NCBI GenBank assembly: GCA_004009845.1
Contig: RMBW01000066.1
Span: 62,001 to 126,000, forward strand
Reading direction: 5' to 3'
Length of the DNA stretch: 64,000 nt
Origin: Davidsoniella eucalypti
Taxonomy: Eukaryota > Ascomycota > Sordariomycetes > Microascales > Ceratocystidaceae
Shown: piece by piece, positions 36,439 to 46,747 of the stretch
Layout: every line of letters begins with the position of its first letter
Numbering within the stretch: the first letter of the stretch is position 1
Position numbers and translations under genes: made by a program
The notes under the pieces: generated by a model
Told to the model about the DNA's origin: nothing
Databases searched by the model: none
The model's input: the letters and a program-made list of their open reading frames with translations, nothing else

Positions 36439-38575
36439 ATGACGACTCTATTGCCCAGAAAAAGACACCTATGAGATTGGCTGGATATGTGCCTCGCCTC
36501 TGGAGTTAGCTGCTGCAAAACTTATGTTTGATGAACACTTCAAACCTCCCAAAACCCATACCCCCACAAGTTCAAGCATCTATACTTTTGGACGTATTGG
36601 AAACCATAATATTGCCTTGACTTGCCTAGCATCAACTGGTCAAACTCAGGCTGACGCTGTTTCTCAAGGCATGATACACGACTTTCCTACATCTCTAAGA
36701 CTCACACTTTTGGTAGGAACCGGAGCTGGAATTCCCTCTGGGGATTGTGATATTCGACTCGGCGATATCGTGGTTGGTGTACCTATTGGTACATCTAGTG
36801 GTGTTGTTCAATATGATGTTGGCAAACTACTACGTGACGGGCTGTTTCTACGACAAGGCCAGCTAAATGCCCAGGTTGTATTACGGAGCGCACTTAATAG
36901 CTTCAAAGCCGAAATGTGTATTGCTGACCCCAAGTTTCCTACATATATAGATACAGCACGATCACTTAATGCTAGGACTAAGCAGAATTTTGGAAAACCC
37001 GACTTTCAAAGTGATCGACTATTTGCTTCAGAGCATGACCATCAATCCAATGCTCCAAGCTGTGACTCTTGTCCTCAAGAATGGGAGTTGCAGAGACCAA
37101 CACGTGGAGACGACTGTCCCCAGATACATTATGGAATAATTGCCTCTGGAAACTCTGTGATGCGAGATGCAATTGGGCGTGACAAATTGCCACAGGAAAC
37201 TGGGGCTATATGTGTGGAAATGGAGGCTGCCGGTATATTGCAACAGTTGCCATGCCTCGTTATCCGTGGTATCTCAAACTATGCCGATAGCCATAGACAG
37301 GATAAATGGCATGGTTTTGCGTCTGTGTCAGCTGCTGCCTATGCCAAGGAGATCCTAGGCTATGTGCCCAAGAGCAATCTTGGTACCATGATACTTGCCT
37401 TACAGGTTATCAGTAAGTTTGATCTAATCTTTATCCAACAACACCACTTTTACTGGATTCAAAATATTAACATGTTGGTTATTATAGAAGAGCTGGGTGA
37501 CATCATAGTCAACAGCACGAATCAAGTGATAGACCACAACGAAAATATACACAACTGAAATGTTGACCTTCAACTGGAAAGCGAACTATCGAAATGTCAT
37601 CAAGACTTGAAAAACATTTCTTATGAGCAACATAAAGACATAAACCCAAAGGATGTAGATGGGACATGTGTCTGGGTTCTTCAGAATCACAAGTTCGCCA
37701 GCTGGCTCAACCGCACAAACAACGAACTTCTTTGGATCTCGGCTGATCCAGGGCGCGGGAAGTCAGTTTTGAGCAGGTTCCTCATTGACAAAGAATTGGC
37801 TAGACTTTCTCAACAAGCTCCATCTTCCTCGGGTTCTTCGCCATCGATTTGCTACTTTTTCTTTAAAGATAACGAACAACAACATAGTCTTGCCACGGCT
37901 CTTTGCTCTATCGTACACCAGCTTTTCTGCCACCAACCTAGCCTACGGAAACACGCATTGATCCTTTGGAGAGAGAATGGACTTAAACTTCAGAACGAAG
38001 TGACGAGCCTCTGGCAGATCCTACTTGCTGTTGATGATGAAAGTTTCACGGACACATTCATTGTTATTGATACCTTGGATGAGTGTGAACACGAAGGTCA
38101 AACTACATTGATTCATTTAGTCACTGATTGGTTCAAGAAGGCCACACTCTCCCGACGATCACCCTGGTTGAAGATTTTGATCACTAGTCGTCCGTATTGG
38201 GATATATACGACAAGTTCAATCCCACTATCTACGACTTTCCTAACATCAAACTCTCTATGAAAGAAGAGGATGATCTATATGCCAGATCCCGCATTAGAG
38301 AGCTCAACATAACAGAACATCACCGTGTCAGGATCGAAGAAAAGCTCCTCAGTATGGCAAGTTGGAGGCAATTTGAAGCCAAAACAAATGGACAACGGGT
38401 TGTCAATGGGGCTATATCTGTATGTACTGGTATTCTCTGCACTATGAGTTTTGCCAGTTTCGGCATTGATATTCACGGCCTTACACGGTTTATACTATTC
38501 TTGACTCAAGTCATTAAATTGATTATAAGGAACATGACTATCACAGTCAACTTGTATTACCAGTGCATATAGTCT
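36439..38575 (+). pseudogene. Disabled NLR: nucleoside-phosphorylase-like plus NACHT domain
   Basis: Fungal NOD-like receptor architecture. The ATG at 36439 starts MTTLLPRK, but a run of five A (36459-36463) throws the frame. One A fewer would continue into DTYEIGWICASPLELAAAKL, the usual start of the PNP_UDP domain. That domain runs to about 37412 (LTLLVGTGAGIPSGDCDIRL, CVEMEAAGILQQLPCLVIRG). A 75-bp intron (37413-37487) has canonical ends. The linker frame then meets TGA at 37556-37558. In the same frame the NACHT domain follows: ISADPGRGKS (Walker A) and FIVIDTLDECE (Walker B), then ILITSRP. Homology stops at about 38358 in LLSMA, with no winged-helix or ankyrin/WD repeat part. Such proteins serve in fungal non-self recognition and cell death. 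With a frameshift, a stop and a lost sensor end it should be non-functional. Confidence 0.88.
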
Positions 38576-39214
38576 CAATAACAACCAAAGGTTTATTCTT
38601 TTGTGATCCACCTCTCTTTGATTAACTTACATGACTTTGATAGAGGAAAGATGTCCCGAACAAAATGTGATCCCAGTTTTGCCACTACAGAGCAGCGGGT
38701 TTGGTGTGGTTTTTGTTTCTGTTTTTCCTATTTACTGTTCTATGTTTCTATTTTCCTTGTTTTATCTGCCTTGGCCACTAGTTCTTCTAGAGCTATTGAG
38801 TTTGTCGAGCGGAGGATTGCCAAAACAACTTTAAATATCTGTCCGGTATCCAATCCGGCGTCGTATGATCTTAGTGATTTAGGTAGACGTTAAATATAAT
38901 CAAATTAAATCATCCAAATCATATAAGAGCTAGTTTGGTCTAAAAATGCTGATCGTCCGAAAATGGGCTAGACTTTCCGTCTGGAACTCAAAGCAAATAT
39001 GAATGCGTCTATCGCCAAGTCCGTTCTTGTTTATTTATTAGTTTGTTTATTTGTTGACGATGAACTCTTCATATCAATCACATGAGATTGTCTGTAATGA
39101 TGACGTGATAAATTGATATAAAAGTCACAAAATAAACATTGCTAGCACCTTTTAACTTTCTTACACTTCTACAAACACTACCAAACACTACGAATTTCAT
39201 CACCACCGCTCACC
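38576..39214. other. Spacer between NLR remnant and endonuclease-like gene
   Basis: A 96-codon frame at 38603-38893 with a hydrophobic centre is not recognised and is probably debris of the lost NLR 3' end or chance. The 150 bp before 39215 are T/C-rich and form the likely promoter. Confidence 0.4.
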
Positions 39215-40182
39215 ATGGCACCTGATATGTCACACGAATTACCAAAACCATCAACTTCTGCTACGTCTATGTCCATATCGCCGAAAACTTCAAATTTGTC
39301 CATCCCGAAGATCATCACAGACCCGACTGTCAAACTCCGATCCACCCGCGACTTATTCAATGAACTTGACAGCATTACTGGGGATTTTCTGATTGTTGAA
39401 GGTGAGATACCTTGTTTGACTTTATTTGCAACTCTCTTTACTAATCCTATTTTCTTGTAGATGTTTCGCCTGATCAATTCAGTGCAATTGAGAAGGCCAG
39501 AGATGCTCGTGGCAGGCATTGGCGGTTCCATTACCGTGCAGAGCCCAAGTCACTATTCATAACAATTCCAAGTCGTGTACATGAGGCATGCCACGCGAGT
39601 CTCTATCGTAGTATTGACATGAGAATGATATTGACAGGCTTGGGTAATTCTTGGAGGCCATTGGCTGCTGCAAAATTTTCTGGAGAAGATGGTACTGGTG
39701 GTGATAGCGGAGAGGGTGATTCATGTGGTGGTCCAAAGCTACTAGGCCTTGGTACCCCAAGATGGCCTACTCTCATGATTGAAGCTGGCTATTCCCAGTC
39801 GCTGAGCCAGCTCAGAAGAAAAATGAGGTGGTGGTTTGACAAGTCAAGTCACCAGATCAAAATTGTTCTTCTTTCAAAGTTTGACTGCCAGTCTCAGACC
39901 ATTCTCATAGAAAGGTGGGAAGAGGAAGTGAGCCAACCCCGGCCTGGTGCTACTGCAACCAGAGCTTCAAGCTACATGGAGCCAGCACTCCAGCAAACCA
40001 TCTCTATCACTAGAGGTGCGGATAGAGCTCCTGCATCATACAATGTAACTAGTGGCGCATTGTTGTTGAAGTTCAAGCTACTCTTCTTGAGAGATGCTGG
40101 TCCCAATGAGGCAGATATAGTTCTTGAGATCCCACATCTACAGATGTTTGCTTATGATGTCTGGCTTGAAGTTGAAAACTAA
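39215..40182 (+). CDS. Conserved fungal protein with restriction-endonuclease-like (Uma2-like) fold, inferred
   Basis: Two exons, 39215-39401 and 39461-40182, around a 59-bp intron (GTGAGA...CTTGTAG). 302 residues, intact. Residues 1-60 are a Ser/Thr-rich lead. An N-terminal domain follows (HWRFHYRAEPKSLFITIPSR). The core at about 162-215 reads PTLMIEAGYSQSL, a helix, IKIVLLSK and ILIERWE, and resembles the beta-alpha-beta core of Uma2/DUF820-type PD-(D/E)XK proteins (E170, K196). The C-terminal part (GALLLKFKLLFLRDA) is conserved in what I remember of this fungal family, which is often multicopy and of unknown function. Nuclease activity is inference; the preceding catalytic aspartate is not obvious. 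It remains open while the genes either side are broken. Confidence 0.8.
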
Positions 40183-40217
40183 ATAGCTTCCTACTTTGTA
40201 TTTATAAATACACAGGC

Positions 40218-40370
40218 TTATGATTTTTCGGAAAAGATCAGTCTCGAGGTCGAAGTCGCAGTTGGCGATTGAGCTACAGCCGGCGAGACGACAGACTCGG
40301 TAGAATTAGCGAATCTCTTGAAGATGGAAACACGGTCTCGGTGTTCGATCGCACTAGATAGTGGTGCCAT
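40218..40370 (-). CDS. Small unidentified ORF (50 residues), possibly the last exon of a spliced gene
   Basis: ATG at 40370 opens MAPLSSAIEHRDRVSIFKRF and runs to TAA at 40218, 50 residues, with a Ser/Thr-rich tail. A canonical intron also fits the same strand: donor GTAAGT at 40419-40414, branch TTGCTAAC, acceptor CTATCTAG at 40354 (66 bp). If spliced, the ATG at 40370 is removed, and the exon join itself creates another ATG (A|TG). So either the ATG belongs to an unspliced message or the frame is the end of a longer gene to the right. No family recognised. It converges with the preceding gene, with only 35 bp between stops. Confidence 0.35.
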   Translation of the reverse strand: MAPLSSAIEHRDRVSIFKRFANSTESVVSPAVAQSPTATSTSRLIFSEKS

Positions 40371-40419
40371 GGTTAGCAAGTCTATGTTTATGTGAAACAG
40401 CCATACTACAGGTACTTAC

Positions 40420-41412
40420 TAGCCAGGGCGGCTGTAGAAGACGAATGGATAAAATAAAAATAAAAATATAAAAAAAAAGGCAAGCAAATTGATAGTCGTT
40501 CGAGGTCCTGTCAACGAAAAAAAAGGACAATGCGTGAGACCAGAAAATAGAGAAACAGTCTAGAAAGAATGGGAGAGTCCGGCTTTTTGATAACGAGATA
40601 TGAGTAAAGGAAAGACAACACAAAGAGCGGCCAGCACTAAAAGGAAGCTGAAAAAGAAAACCGAGGCTTCAAAGAACGTGCTAAAAGTAGAATCACAGCA
40701 GCTTGGTGGCGGCGAAGACCAGGTGTAGCTTTTGTTGTATTATTCAAGAGCCTTTGAAGATGTAATATATTAGAAGAACGAAACAAAAGAGAGTGCAATA
40801 GAGAGGAACAAGAAATCAAGACAAAGAATGAAAAATCAAAAACAAAGGAAATCCCGAGTGTATCCTCTTGACGCTATGAAACAAAAAAGACCACGATAAA
40901 GAGAAACAGGCAAGCCAAAAGAAAGAATCAAAAGAAACACCAGATTCTCCTCGGAGGCCGTTGTCTCAAGTTATATACAAGAGTCCACAAAGCCTTGCTC
41001 GATAAAAAACGGCTATTCATTGTGGCTTCTTCCCGAGTCCTGAAGCCTGTCGATCTAGATCCAAAGAGACCAAACCCGAGAACAAAGAAGCCGGAATCCA
41101 GGCGCGGCTTTTCTTTCAGCCGATTTCTTTTGTTCGTTTAGTTCTTTCTGTTAGCCGCTACTGTCAGATTTCACAAAAGATGGAGAGAATTCACAAGTAC
41201 ACAACACTTTGACTGATTGGCGCTCCTGGTTTGTCGTGGGACAAGGCGCTACTGGCTGTGTAACAATATTATATAAGCGTGAAGCAAAATAGATTGTGGC
41301 TTATGTATAATACTTGCTGCAATATAACGCTTGTCTATGTCACTATGAAAATGAAGGTAAGCTCGGAGGATGATTCTTAATTCTGATCACTTTACTTTGT
41401 TCTTTTGTAAAT
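40420..41412. other. Intergenic, pyrimidine-rich on the minus strand
   Basis: No gene supported. The minus strand has long T/C-rich stretches (for example 40455-40480 and 40800-40940), in line with a leader or promoter for the small spliced ORF to the left. Confidence 0.4.
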
Positions 41413-42319
41413 TTAGACAAACGTGTTGCGCGGCCATTTGTTGCATAGGAAGATGGAAGCGTAGGCGCCAACGGCCAAGCCAGGGATGAAGTACAGCACC
41501 GATTTGTTAGCCTCGACACTACTCTGGTCCAGCACAATAGACAGGTAGATGGGCACGAAGTAGGGGATTGCATACAACGACATTGCATACGAAAAACTGC
41601 TGAAGGCCACACCGAGCATGTTACGGTTCGTCAGAATCGACCAGGGGATAATGGGTTTCTGGTGCGGGAAGCGACGGCCTAGAGCACGGCGCGGATCCAT
41701 GCTACGCTCCCATAGAGCAAAGCAAATCAGCAGAAACCCACCAATGATAAGCGGTGCCAGCATGTTAGCCGACGTCCAGCTATACGAGCCACCGGCCCAG
41801 GTCAAGCCCAGGATGAACAAGGCCAAGCCCGAAATGAAAAGCAACTGGCCGCCCACATCGATAGTGCGCAGATGGTCTCTCAAGGACGGTGAAGTCTAGA
41901 AGACATCAGCCATCTGGCCTCAGAACGGGATGAAAGCTGCAGACACCATGACCCATGAGAACTCGGAGATCACCTGGAACTTGTCTGCAATGTCAAGCAG
42001 GATGGGTGAGATACTGTTTCAAGATGACGCAAAAGTAAGCTCTTGTTAGCTGTGTAGCCTTCAACATATAGGGACAGTCTTTGATAGACACGTACATAGT
42101 TAGGTCGAGGGCCTGTAGCCAAAACGCTAGCATAAGCCCCGCGATGACCTTGATGCGGTAACGTGTAGCTTTGCTTCGCTCAGCAGTACACTGCGAGCAA
42201 GGTTCCGTACTGCCTATGGGCTGATGGTCACACGAAGGGGCATCTTTCTTAGGGTTTGCATTCCTACGGGCTTCTTTGGACTTGGCCAACATGGGACGAA
42301 GGAGACGAGTGACAATCAT
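41413..42319 (-). pseudogene. Broken MFS transporter with internal deletion
   Basis: Start ATG at 42319; exon 1 to 42096; 82-bp intron 42095-42014 with GTACGT donor, GCTAAC branch and AACAG acceptor. It encodes a basic cytosolic lead with a cysteine pair, then IAGLMLAFWLQALDLTII and ISPILLDIADKFQVISEFSW, the first helices of a drug:H+ antiporter-type MFS. The signature reads AAFIPF-stop-GQMADVF-stop: TGA at 41922-41920 stands where relatives have tryptophan, followed by TAG. The sequence then jumps to LRDHLRTIDVGGQLLFISGL, so about four helices are missing. The second half continues (IPWSILTNRNMLGV) and stops after KWPRNTFV at 41413, short of the last helices. Not able to make a transporter. 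Confidence 0.85.
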
Positions 42320-42474
42320 CGGAAGATATATAAAGTCAAAAAGAGAAAAGGGAAAACAAGATAAGAGTAGAGGATTCTGAAGAAGGTAATCAAAGAGTGT
42401 GATTGTAAAGAAGATATCGTTAAAAAAATGCATATTTAATCAATGAAAAGGGAGCCCATATATTTAGTAGAAAT

Positions 42475-45033
42475 CTATACTGTTTGTAGCATGCTCTTTA
42501 CGTAGCCATACTTGCTTGTCTTACACCGACTAGCTTTTGCACAAAGAAGATCAGAAAGTATCATATGAAGTCTAGTACTGTAACCATTGAAAAAGGGATA
42601 TACAGAAGCATTCATACCGATTACTAAACAGACTGGGGTAGTGGACCTCGGTCTTGACTCAAGTATTGTAACTCTGTCCGGAGAGGATGACTGAAGACAA
42701 AGCATCAATCCAAGCACTGGGGTTTGTGCAATATCAATTCCAAGGTGCTCAATAGCTTGTTGGATAGAACTCCTGGCCTCATTCTTGAGGGAGGGGGTAT
42801 ATCTATCATTAGCTCTGTTCTTGACCTGAACCAATATACAGCCCATATGAGCAGAATGCTCTGTTGACTTGGGAATCCAGACTGGTATCAGAATATCCGC
42901 ACCGGGGGTATTCCAAGGTAGAAAACACGCACAGCATCTGTTGTACAGGTAGAACATGTTATCAGGAGTAGGCCTTCCTGAGTCGGAAACAAACCTAAGG
43001 ATTCGATTGAAGAAAACTCTTCCTCTACAGAGTGAGGCAGGCATTGCAGATAGTATGCTCTCATGGAAATCTGCACCAAATAGGGCCTCTAAATAGTGAC
43101 TGAGATGGAGTGGGCTTGGTACAAACTCATCTTGTTGTGATTTCAGATCAAAGGCAAGCAAAAGTATCCAGCTAGCAACAAATTCGCCAGCATCACTAAT
43201 ACTGACAAACCCGATATCCAAATTGTATCTGAAGTCCACCAATGCCTCAATAAGTGCATCTCCAGACAAGTGATAGCGAGCAGCCATGGCCAGAATGGGT
43301 TCTGGGGGCTGACAGATATCGATATGCTCACGATCTTCAGAGATATCCACAATGTACTGCATCCAGCCAGAAACTAGTTTCTGACAATAAGGCTGATGGC
43401 GAACCTTGAAACTGATACGGTTCAATATAAGTGCTAGATATCGAACATTGCTGAAATGATTCTTGCTGGAATCAATGAATCGTGTCGGATCAAGTTTGGT
43501 TTTAGCAAGATCAATGCAAAAGTTCATATGGTCATCTGAAGAGGCCTTGTCTGGAGTCCCGGCGTATGCACCAAACATTGGTCGACTACATGAGAAGAGG
43601 TTTTCCCATGTTGTATCTGGACGATCGAGATTGGAGTCTGATTCTTTCGATCTGAAAAGATTTAGGGAATAGAACTCGAAGAATGGCTCAAAAAGCTTTC
43701 TAGTTGTGGAGTCACCAGATGGGACCTTTTGGCTAGGGTCCATAAAACTTGGGGGTGAGAAGTTTGAGACTTTAGAGGAAGTATCCATCAATAAAGTAAA
43801 AATATTTACACCCAGGTTTCCAGTACCCAAATTACAGAGTACTGTTCGCAATGATCTAAAGGGGAGAGCCTTGTCGTTGACTATGAGATTTCGCGCTTCG
43901 TCAAAGGCAAAGACGAAATCAATGCTGTGACCCGGGGAAGATGAAGAAGAAGAGGAAGAAGAGGAAGCAGAAAGAGAAGAAAGAGGAGAGGAAGCAGAAA
44001 GAGAAGAAAGAGGAGAAGACGCAGAATTGTGGCTTTGGGAAGACAAGAGCGACATTGGCTCAAAGTTTTCAAAGGCAAGGGCCTCTTGCAAAGTATCTTT
44101 GTAGAGAGGGTCAAGGTTGAGCTCCATGGTAGCAGTTTCTTCCGAAGAACACTTGAGCAACTCATAAATCTTGGTCTGGAAGTAGAGATGCTTTTCGTCG
44201 ACCTGAAGATCCCAAAAATCAGAGGCAGGGACTCCTAAGTTTCGAAGGTAGCTGGCAATACAAAGATGGCGTTTGAGTGTTTTCAGCAGATGATCTTGTA
44301 GTAACAACCTATCTTCATGAAAATTGGCTGCATAAGCATCAGCACTTCGAGTGCGGCGTGGAAAGCCTCGATGGTGTTTCGGTGCCAGACAAATGTATAT
44401 AACATAAATGTCATGGGCTTTTGCCAACTGCTTTACTGTGAATGACTTCCCAATACCTGATGGGCCTATAACCGAGGTATATGGAGAAAGAAATTCTTCG
44501 GTGGCACTTGTCCAAGTTGCGAAGCAATTGTTGATATGGTTCAACAGAGACAAACTATTCGTTGTGGAACTGCTGGGTGATACTAGTTCTTCTCTATCGA
44601 ATGCATGCTTGGTGATGCAACTCACTTCCTCTGTGCCTTGGTCAGATATTCTGAGCAAGATATTGATTGTATCTAGTATCTCTGGTAAAAAAGATCTGTT
44701 AGGAAGGCCATGAATGATGGGGCATTTCGGTAGCTTGAGGAAGACGCTGATCTGAAAGTCAACATCACCAGTCAATATATCCCGTGAGGTTTGGGAAAGA
44801 CTGTGTGAGGTTTGGGAAAGACTGTGCGAGGACTCAATATAAGTCATAATAATCCTCCAAATATCCTGAATATATTCAACATGTTTTCCACTCGAGACTG
44901 ATGATGTGACGGAGCTCAGGAAACCCGGGTCAAGTTGATTATAGTCCCAACTAGTGAGTGGCAAAATGTCTTCCAAAGTCTTGCATGCTCTGAATGGCGC
45001 AGAAATGCGCTCGAAACGATTCGATTTTTCCAT
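42475..45033 (-). CDS. Crinkler-like P-loop NTPase with C-terminal restriction-endonuclease-like domain
   Basis: Single exon, 852 residues, intact, from ATG at 45033. P-loop SVIGPSGIGKSFTVKQLA at about 188-205 and a Walker B-like FVFAFDEARNLIV around 370. Between them lie serine-rich repeats (SSPLSSLSA twice, then ten serines), and near residue 70 a doubled HSLSQTS. The C-terminal 130 residues contain ADILIPVWIPKS and then CILVQVKNRAND, the D...(Q/E)xK arrangement of PD-(D/E)XK nucleases. This NTPase plus REase layout is that of the Crinkler-RHS-type (CRN) superfamily, proposed to derive from transposon- or conflict-related enzymes and found in oomycetes, chytrids and many fungi. It has no signal peptide. 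I cannot tell an effector role from an intracellular genome-conflict role. It is one of two open genes in the island. Confidence 0.75.
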   Translation of the reverse strand: MEKSNRFERISAPFRACKTLEDILPLTSWDYNQLDPGFLSSVTSSVSSGKHVEYIQDIWRIIMTYIESSHSLSQTSHSLSQTSRDILTGDVDFQISVFLKLPKCPIIHGLPNRSFLPEILDTINILLRISDQGTEEVSCITKHAFDREELVSPSSSTTNSLSLLNHINNCFATWTSATEEFLSPYTSVIGPSGIGKSFTVKQLAKAHDIYVIYICLAPKHHRGFPRRTRSADAYAANFHEDRLLLQDHLLKTLKRHLCIASYLRNLGVPASDFWDLQVDEKHLYFQTKIYELLKCSSEETATMELNLDPLYKDTLQEALAFENFEPMSLLSSQSHNSASSPLSSLSASSPLSSLSASSSSSSSSSSPGHSIDFVFAFDEARNLIVNDKALPFRSLRTVLCNLGTGNLGVNIFTLLMDTSSKVSNFSPPSFMDPSQKVPSGDSTTRKLFEPFFEFYSLNLFRSKESDSNLDRPDTTWENLFSCSRPMFGAYAGTPDKASSDDHMNFCIDLAKTKLDPTRFIDSSKNHFSNVRYLALILNRISFKVRHQPYCQKLVSGWMQYIVDISEDREHIDICQPPEPILAMAARYHLSGDALIEALVDFRYNLDIGFVSISDAGEFVASWILLLAFDLKSQQDEFVPSPLHLSHYLEALFGADFHESILSAMPASLCRGRVFFNRILRFVSDSGRPTPDNMFYLYNRCCACFLPWNTPGADILIPVWIPKSTEHSAHMGCILVQVKNRANDRYTPSLKNEARSSIQQAIEHLGIDIAQTPVLGLMLCLQSSSPDRVTILESRPRSTTPVCLVIGMNASVYPFFNGYSTRLHMILSDLLCAKASRCKTSKYGYVKSMLQTV
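43929..44022. repeat. Serine-codon repeat tract in the Crinkler-like gene
   Basis: Purine-rich GAAGAAGAGGAAGAAGAGGA-type sequence plus two imperfect copies of AGAAAGAGAAGAAAGAGGAG. It encodes the serine-rich spacer between Walker A and Walker B and is prone to length change. Confidence 0.8.
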
Positions 45034-45893
45034 TTTGAATATAGGATATAGGTCTTATACATGTGGTGGTTAGCAATAATCCTAAAAATGGGATAGTAAA
45101 ACTAAAAGCTAAGTTGAGATATACCTCTTCTTCTTCTTCTTCTTAGCCTATAAACTTATCGATGAGTGGCTCGAATAGCCATGTAGTACAATCTAGTACC
45201 ACAGAGTTTTTGTATCAATCAATGACTGGTACCAAAGGCCCTCCAAGCCCAGAAAGCACAATCTGCTGTATATGCTAAGGCTCCTGCGGGCATTGCCGTA
45301 GGTCTTAATCTCAACGCCAAAGAGAATTAGACTCTAAAGGGTAGAAAAGCAAGCCGAACCTCGGGTGTGTCTGTGAAGATGGCTATCTATCAACATAAAG
45401 AGTGCAAGGTGAAGGCTTGGGAAGGTATGGTTGATTAGCAGGTATTCTAATAAATGGATTCGTTGGGTTTGGAGGACAAACCAGAGTGATTGTGTGGCCA
45501 GAGTTCAGTTAACAGAGTGTAAGGTTGATAGCCAAGAAGATTGATGAGATTAGGTCAAAGGGGACTTTTTAGAGCAAAAGAGCAACTCTTAAGAATTTAA
45601 TGGGAGTTTGTGTACCTTTGGTTTGTTTATTGCCATCAGGCAATCCATATTTATCCCAACAACATATCTGCTACATCATGTGACTAAGTTTCAAGCCGAT
45701 GGCAATTACTTAGAACGGAAGCAGATACTACTTCTCCTGAACATTACGATACAAGGCACCTTGAAAGGAAAGAGGCTCTATTTGATACATGTCCCCCATC
45801 TATTCGACTCGTAGTTTTCAGCTTCACCAAAACTATACACCAAGGAAGTCAAACATTGGAAAACGTGAAGTTGGCTACATTACTATTAGCATA
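45034..45893. other. Intergenic stretch, no gene supported
   Basis: Upstream region of the Crinkler-like gene. A short CTT microsatellite lies at about 45125-45145. No convincing frame. Confidence 0.5.
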
Positions 45894-46693
45894 CTAAACA
45901 AACAAATAAGTTGCTTTACCAGCTGACCCACAGACGTCGATCTGCCACTCAACAAGTCTCATAGTCTCTCCAATTCCTCCCTCCAACGCCGCAGTAAGCG
46001 ATAGTTTTGGAGCCTTCTCTTTCTGGAACACCAGGTAATCATCCAAGACCAACTTATTGACATTGATCTTTGAAACTCCGCCTTTGATGCACTGCTGCAT
46101 GACATCTTCGGGAAAATCGTTCGTTCCATGGAGCACGATGCGTACACGGCTATCAACCTTGTCTTGGATCATCTTCAGTCGGTCAAACTCAAGAGCCGGG
46201 CCTCGCTTTCCATATTCTCCGTGCACATTACCAAATGCCGGAGCTAAAAAGTCAATTCCCGTGGCAATGAAGTCTTCGACTTGATCTTCCGTTGTCAGTG
46301 AACCTTCCAGATCGGCCGTATCGCTGATACCGTCCTCTCCGCCTTCAATTCTTCCTGGCTTGGCCTCGGTCGAGATCTTGCGTGCATGACAATAAGCCAC
46401 AATTTCCTTTGTTTTTGCCAGATTCTGGTGCATTTCGTGGTGTGACATGTCAACCATGATAGAGTCAAACGGCAGAGTGTCGGCCGCTTTCCGAATCATG
46501 TCTTCATCCTGTGCATGGTCTAGATGGATAGCAATTGGTACTGAAGCGGTGCGAGCTGCCTGGGCTGCAGCATGAATAAGCAGACCATCACTCGTTGTAA
46601 TTGCCCATGGGAACACTTGGATGATGAAAGGAGAACGCTTCTTCTCTGCTGCGCGAACAAAGGCCAAAGGCGACAATATGTTCGATGTTGTAC
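45894..46693 (-). pseudogene. Class II (zinc) ketose-bisphosphate aldolase, 5'-truncated and frameshifted
   Basis: The body is a good class II aldolase of the tagatose/fructose-bisphosphate type: HLDHAQDEDMI and NVHGEYGKRG carry zinc ligands, with IVLHGTND and GGVSKINVNK for the phosphate site. The exon opens after a canonical acceptor (CTAACCTTGTGTGTTCAG) with YNIEHIVAF, the expected family sequence, but a 7-bp tandem duplication (CAAAGGC at 46658-46664 and 46665-46671) shifts the frame before VRAAEKKRSP. Removing one copy restores agreement with relatives. The first exon, which should encode about 28 residues and the start, is not found: a GTGAGT donor at 46752 sits exactly where HSP90-related DNA begins. 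No in-frame ATG precedes the active-site region. Probably dead, unless the true start lies elsewhere. Confidence 0.82.
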
Positions 46694-46747
46694 CTGAACA
46701 CACAAGGTTAGTTGATCACATGCTCATACGGTTAGGGTTTATCCCCA

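Noticed and set aside
37556..41922. TGA codons stand at positions where relatives have tryptophan in the MFS and HNH remnants, and possibly in the NLR; considered reassignment of TGA to tryptophan.
   Set aside because: Intact genes here (RRP7, the TinC-like gene) use TGA as their true stop at the expected family length, and tryptophans in intact genes are TGG. The affected loci also carry frameshifts and deletions.
10948..42319. Repeat-induced point mutation as the cause of the premature stops.
   Set aside because: RIP favours CpA to TpA, which would turn TGG into TAG. The changes seen are TGG to TGA (CpC context on the other strand), and several lesions are indels. No index could be computed.
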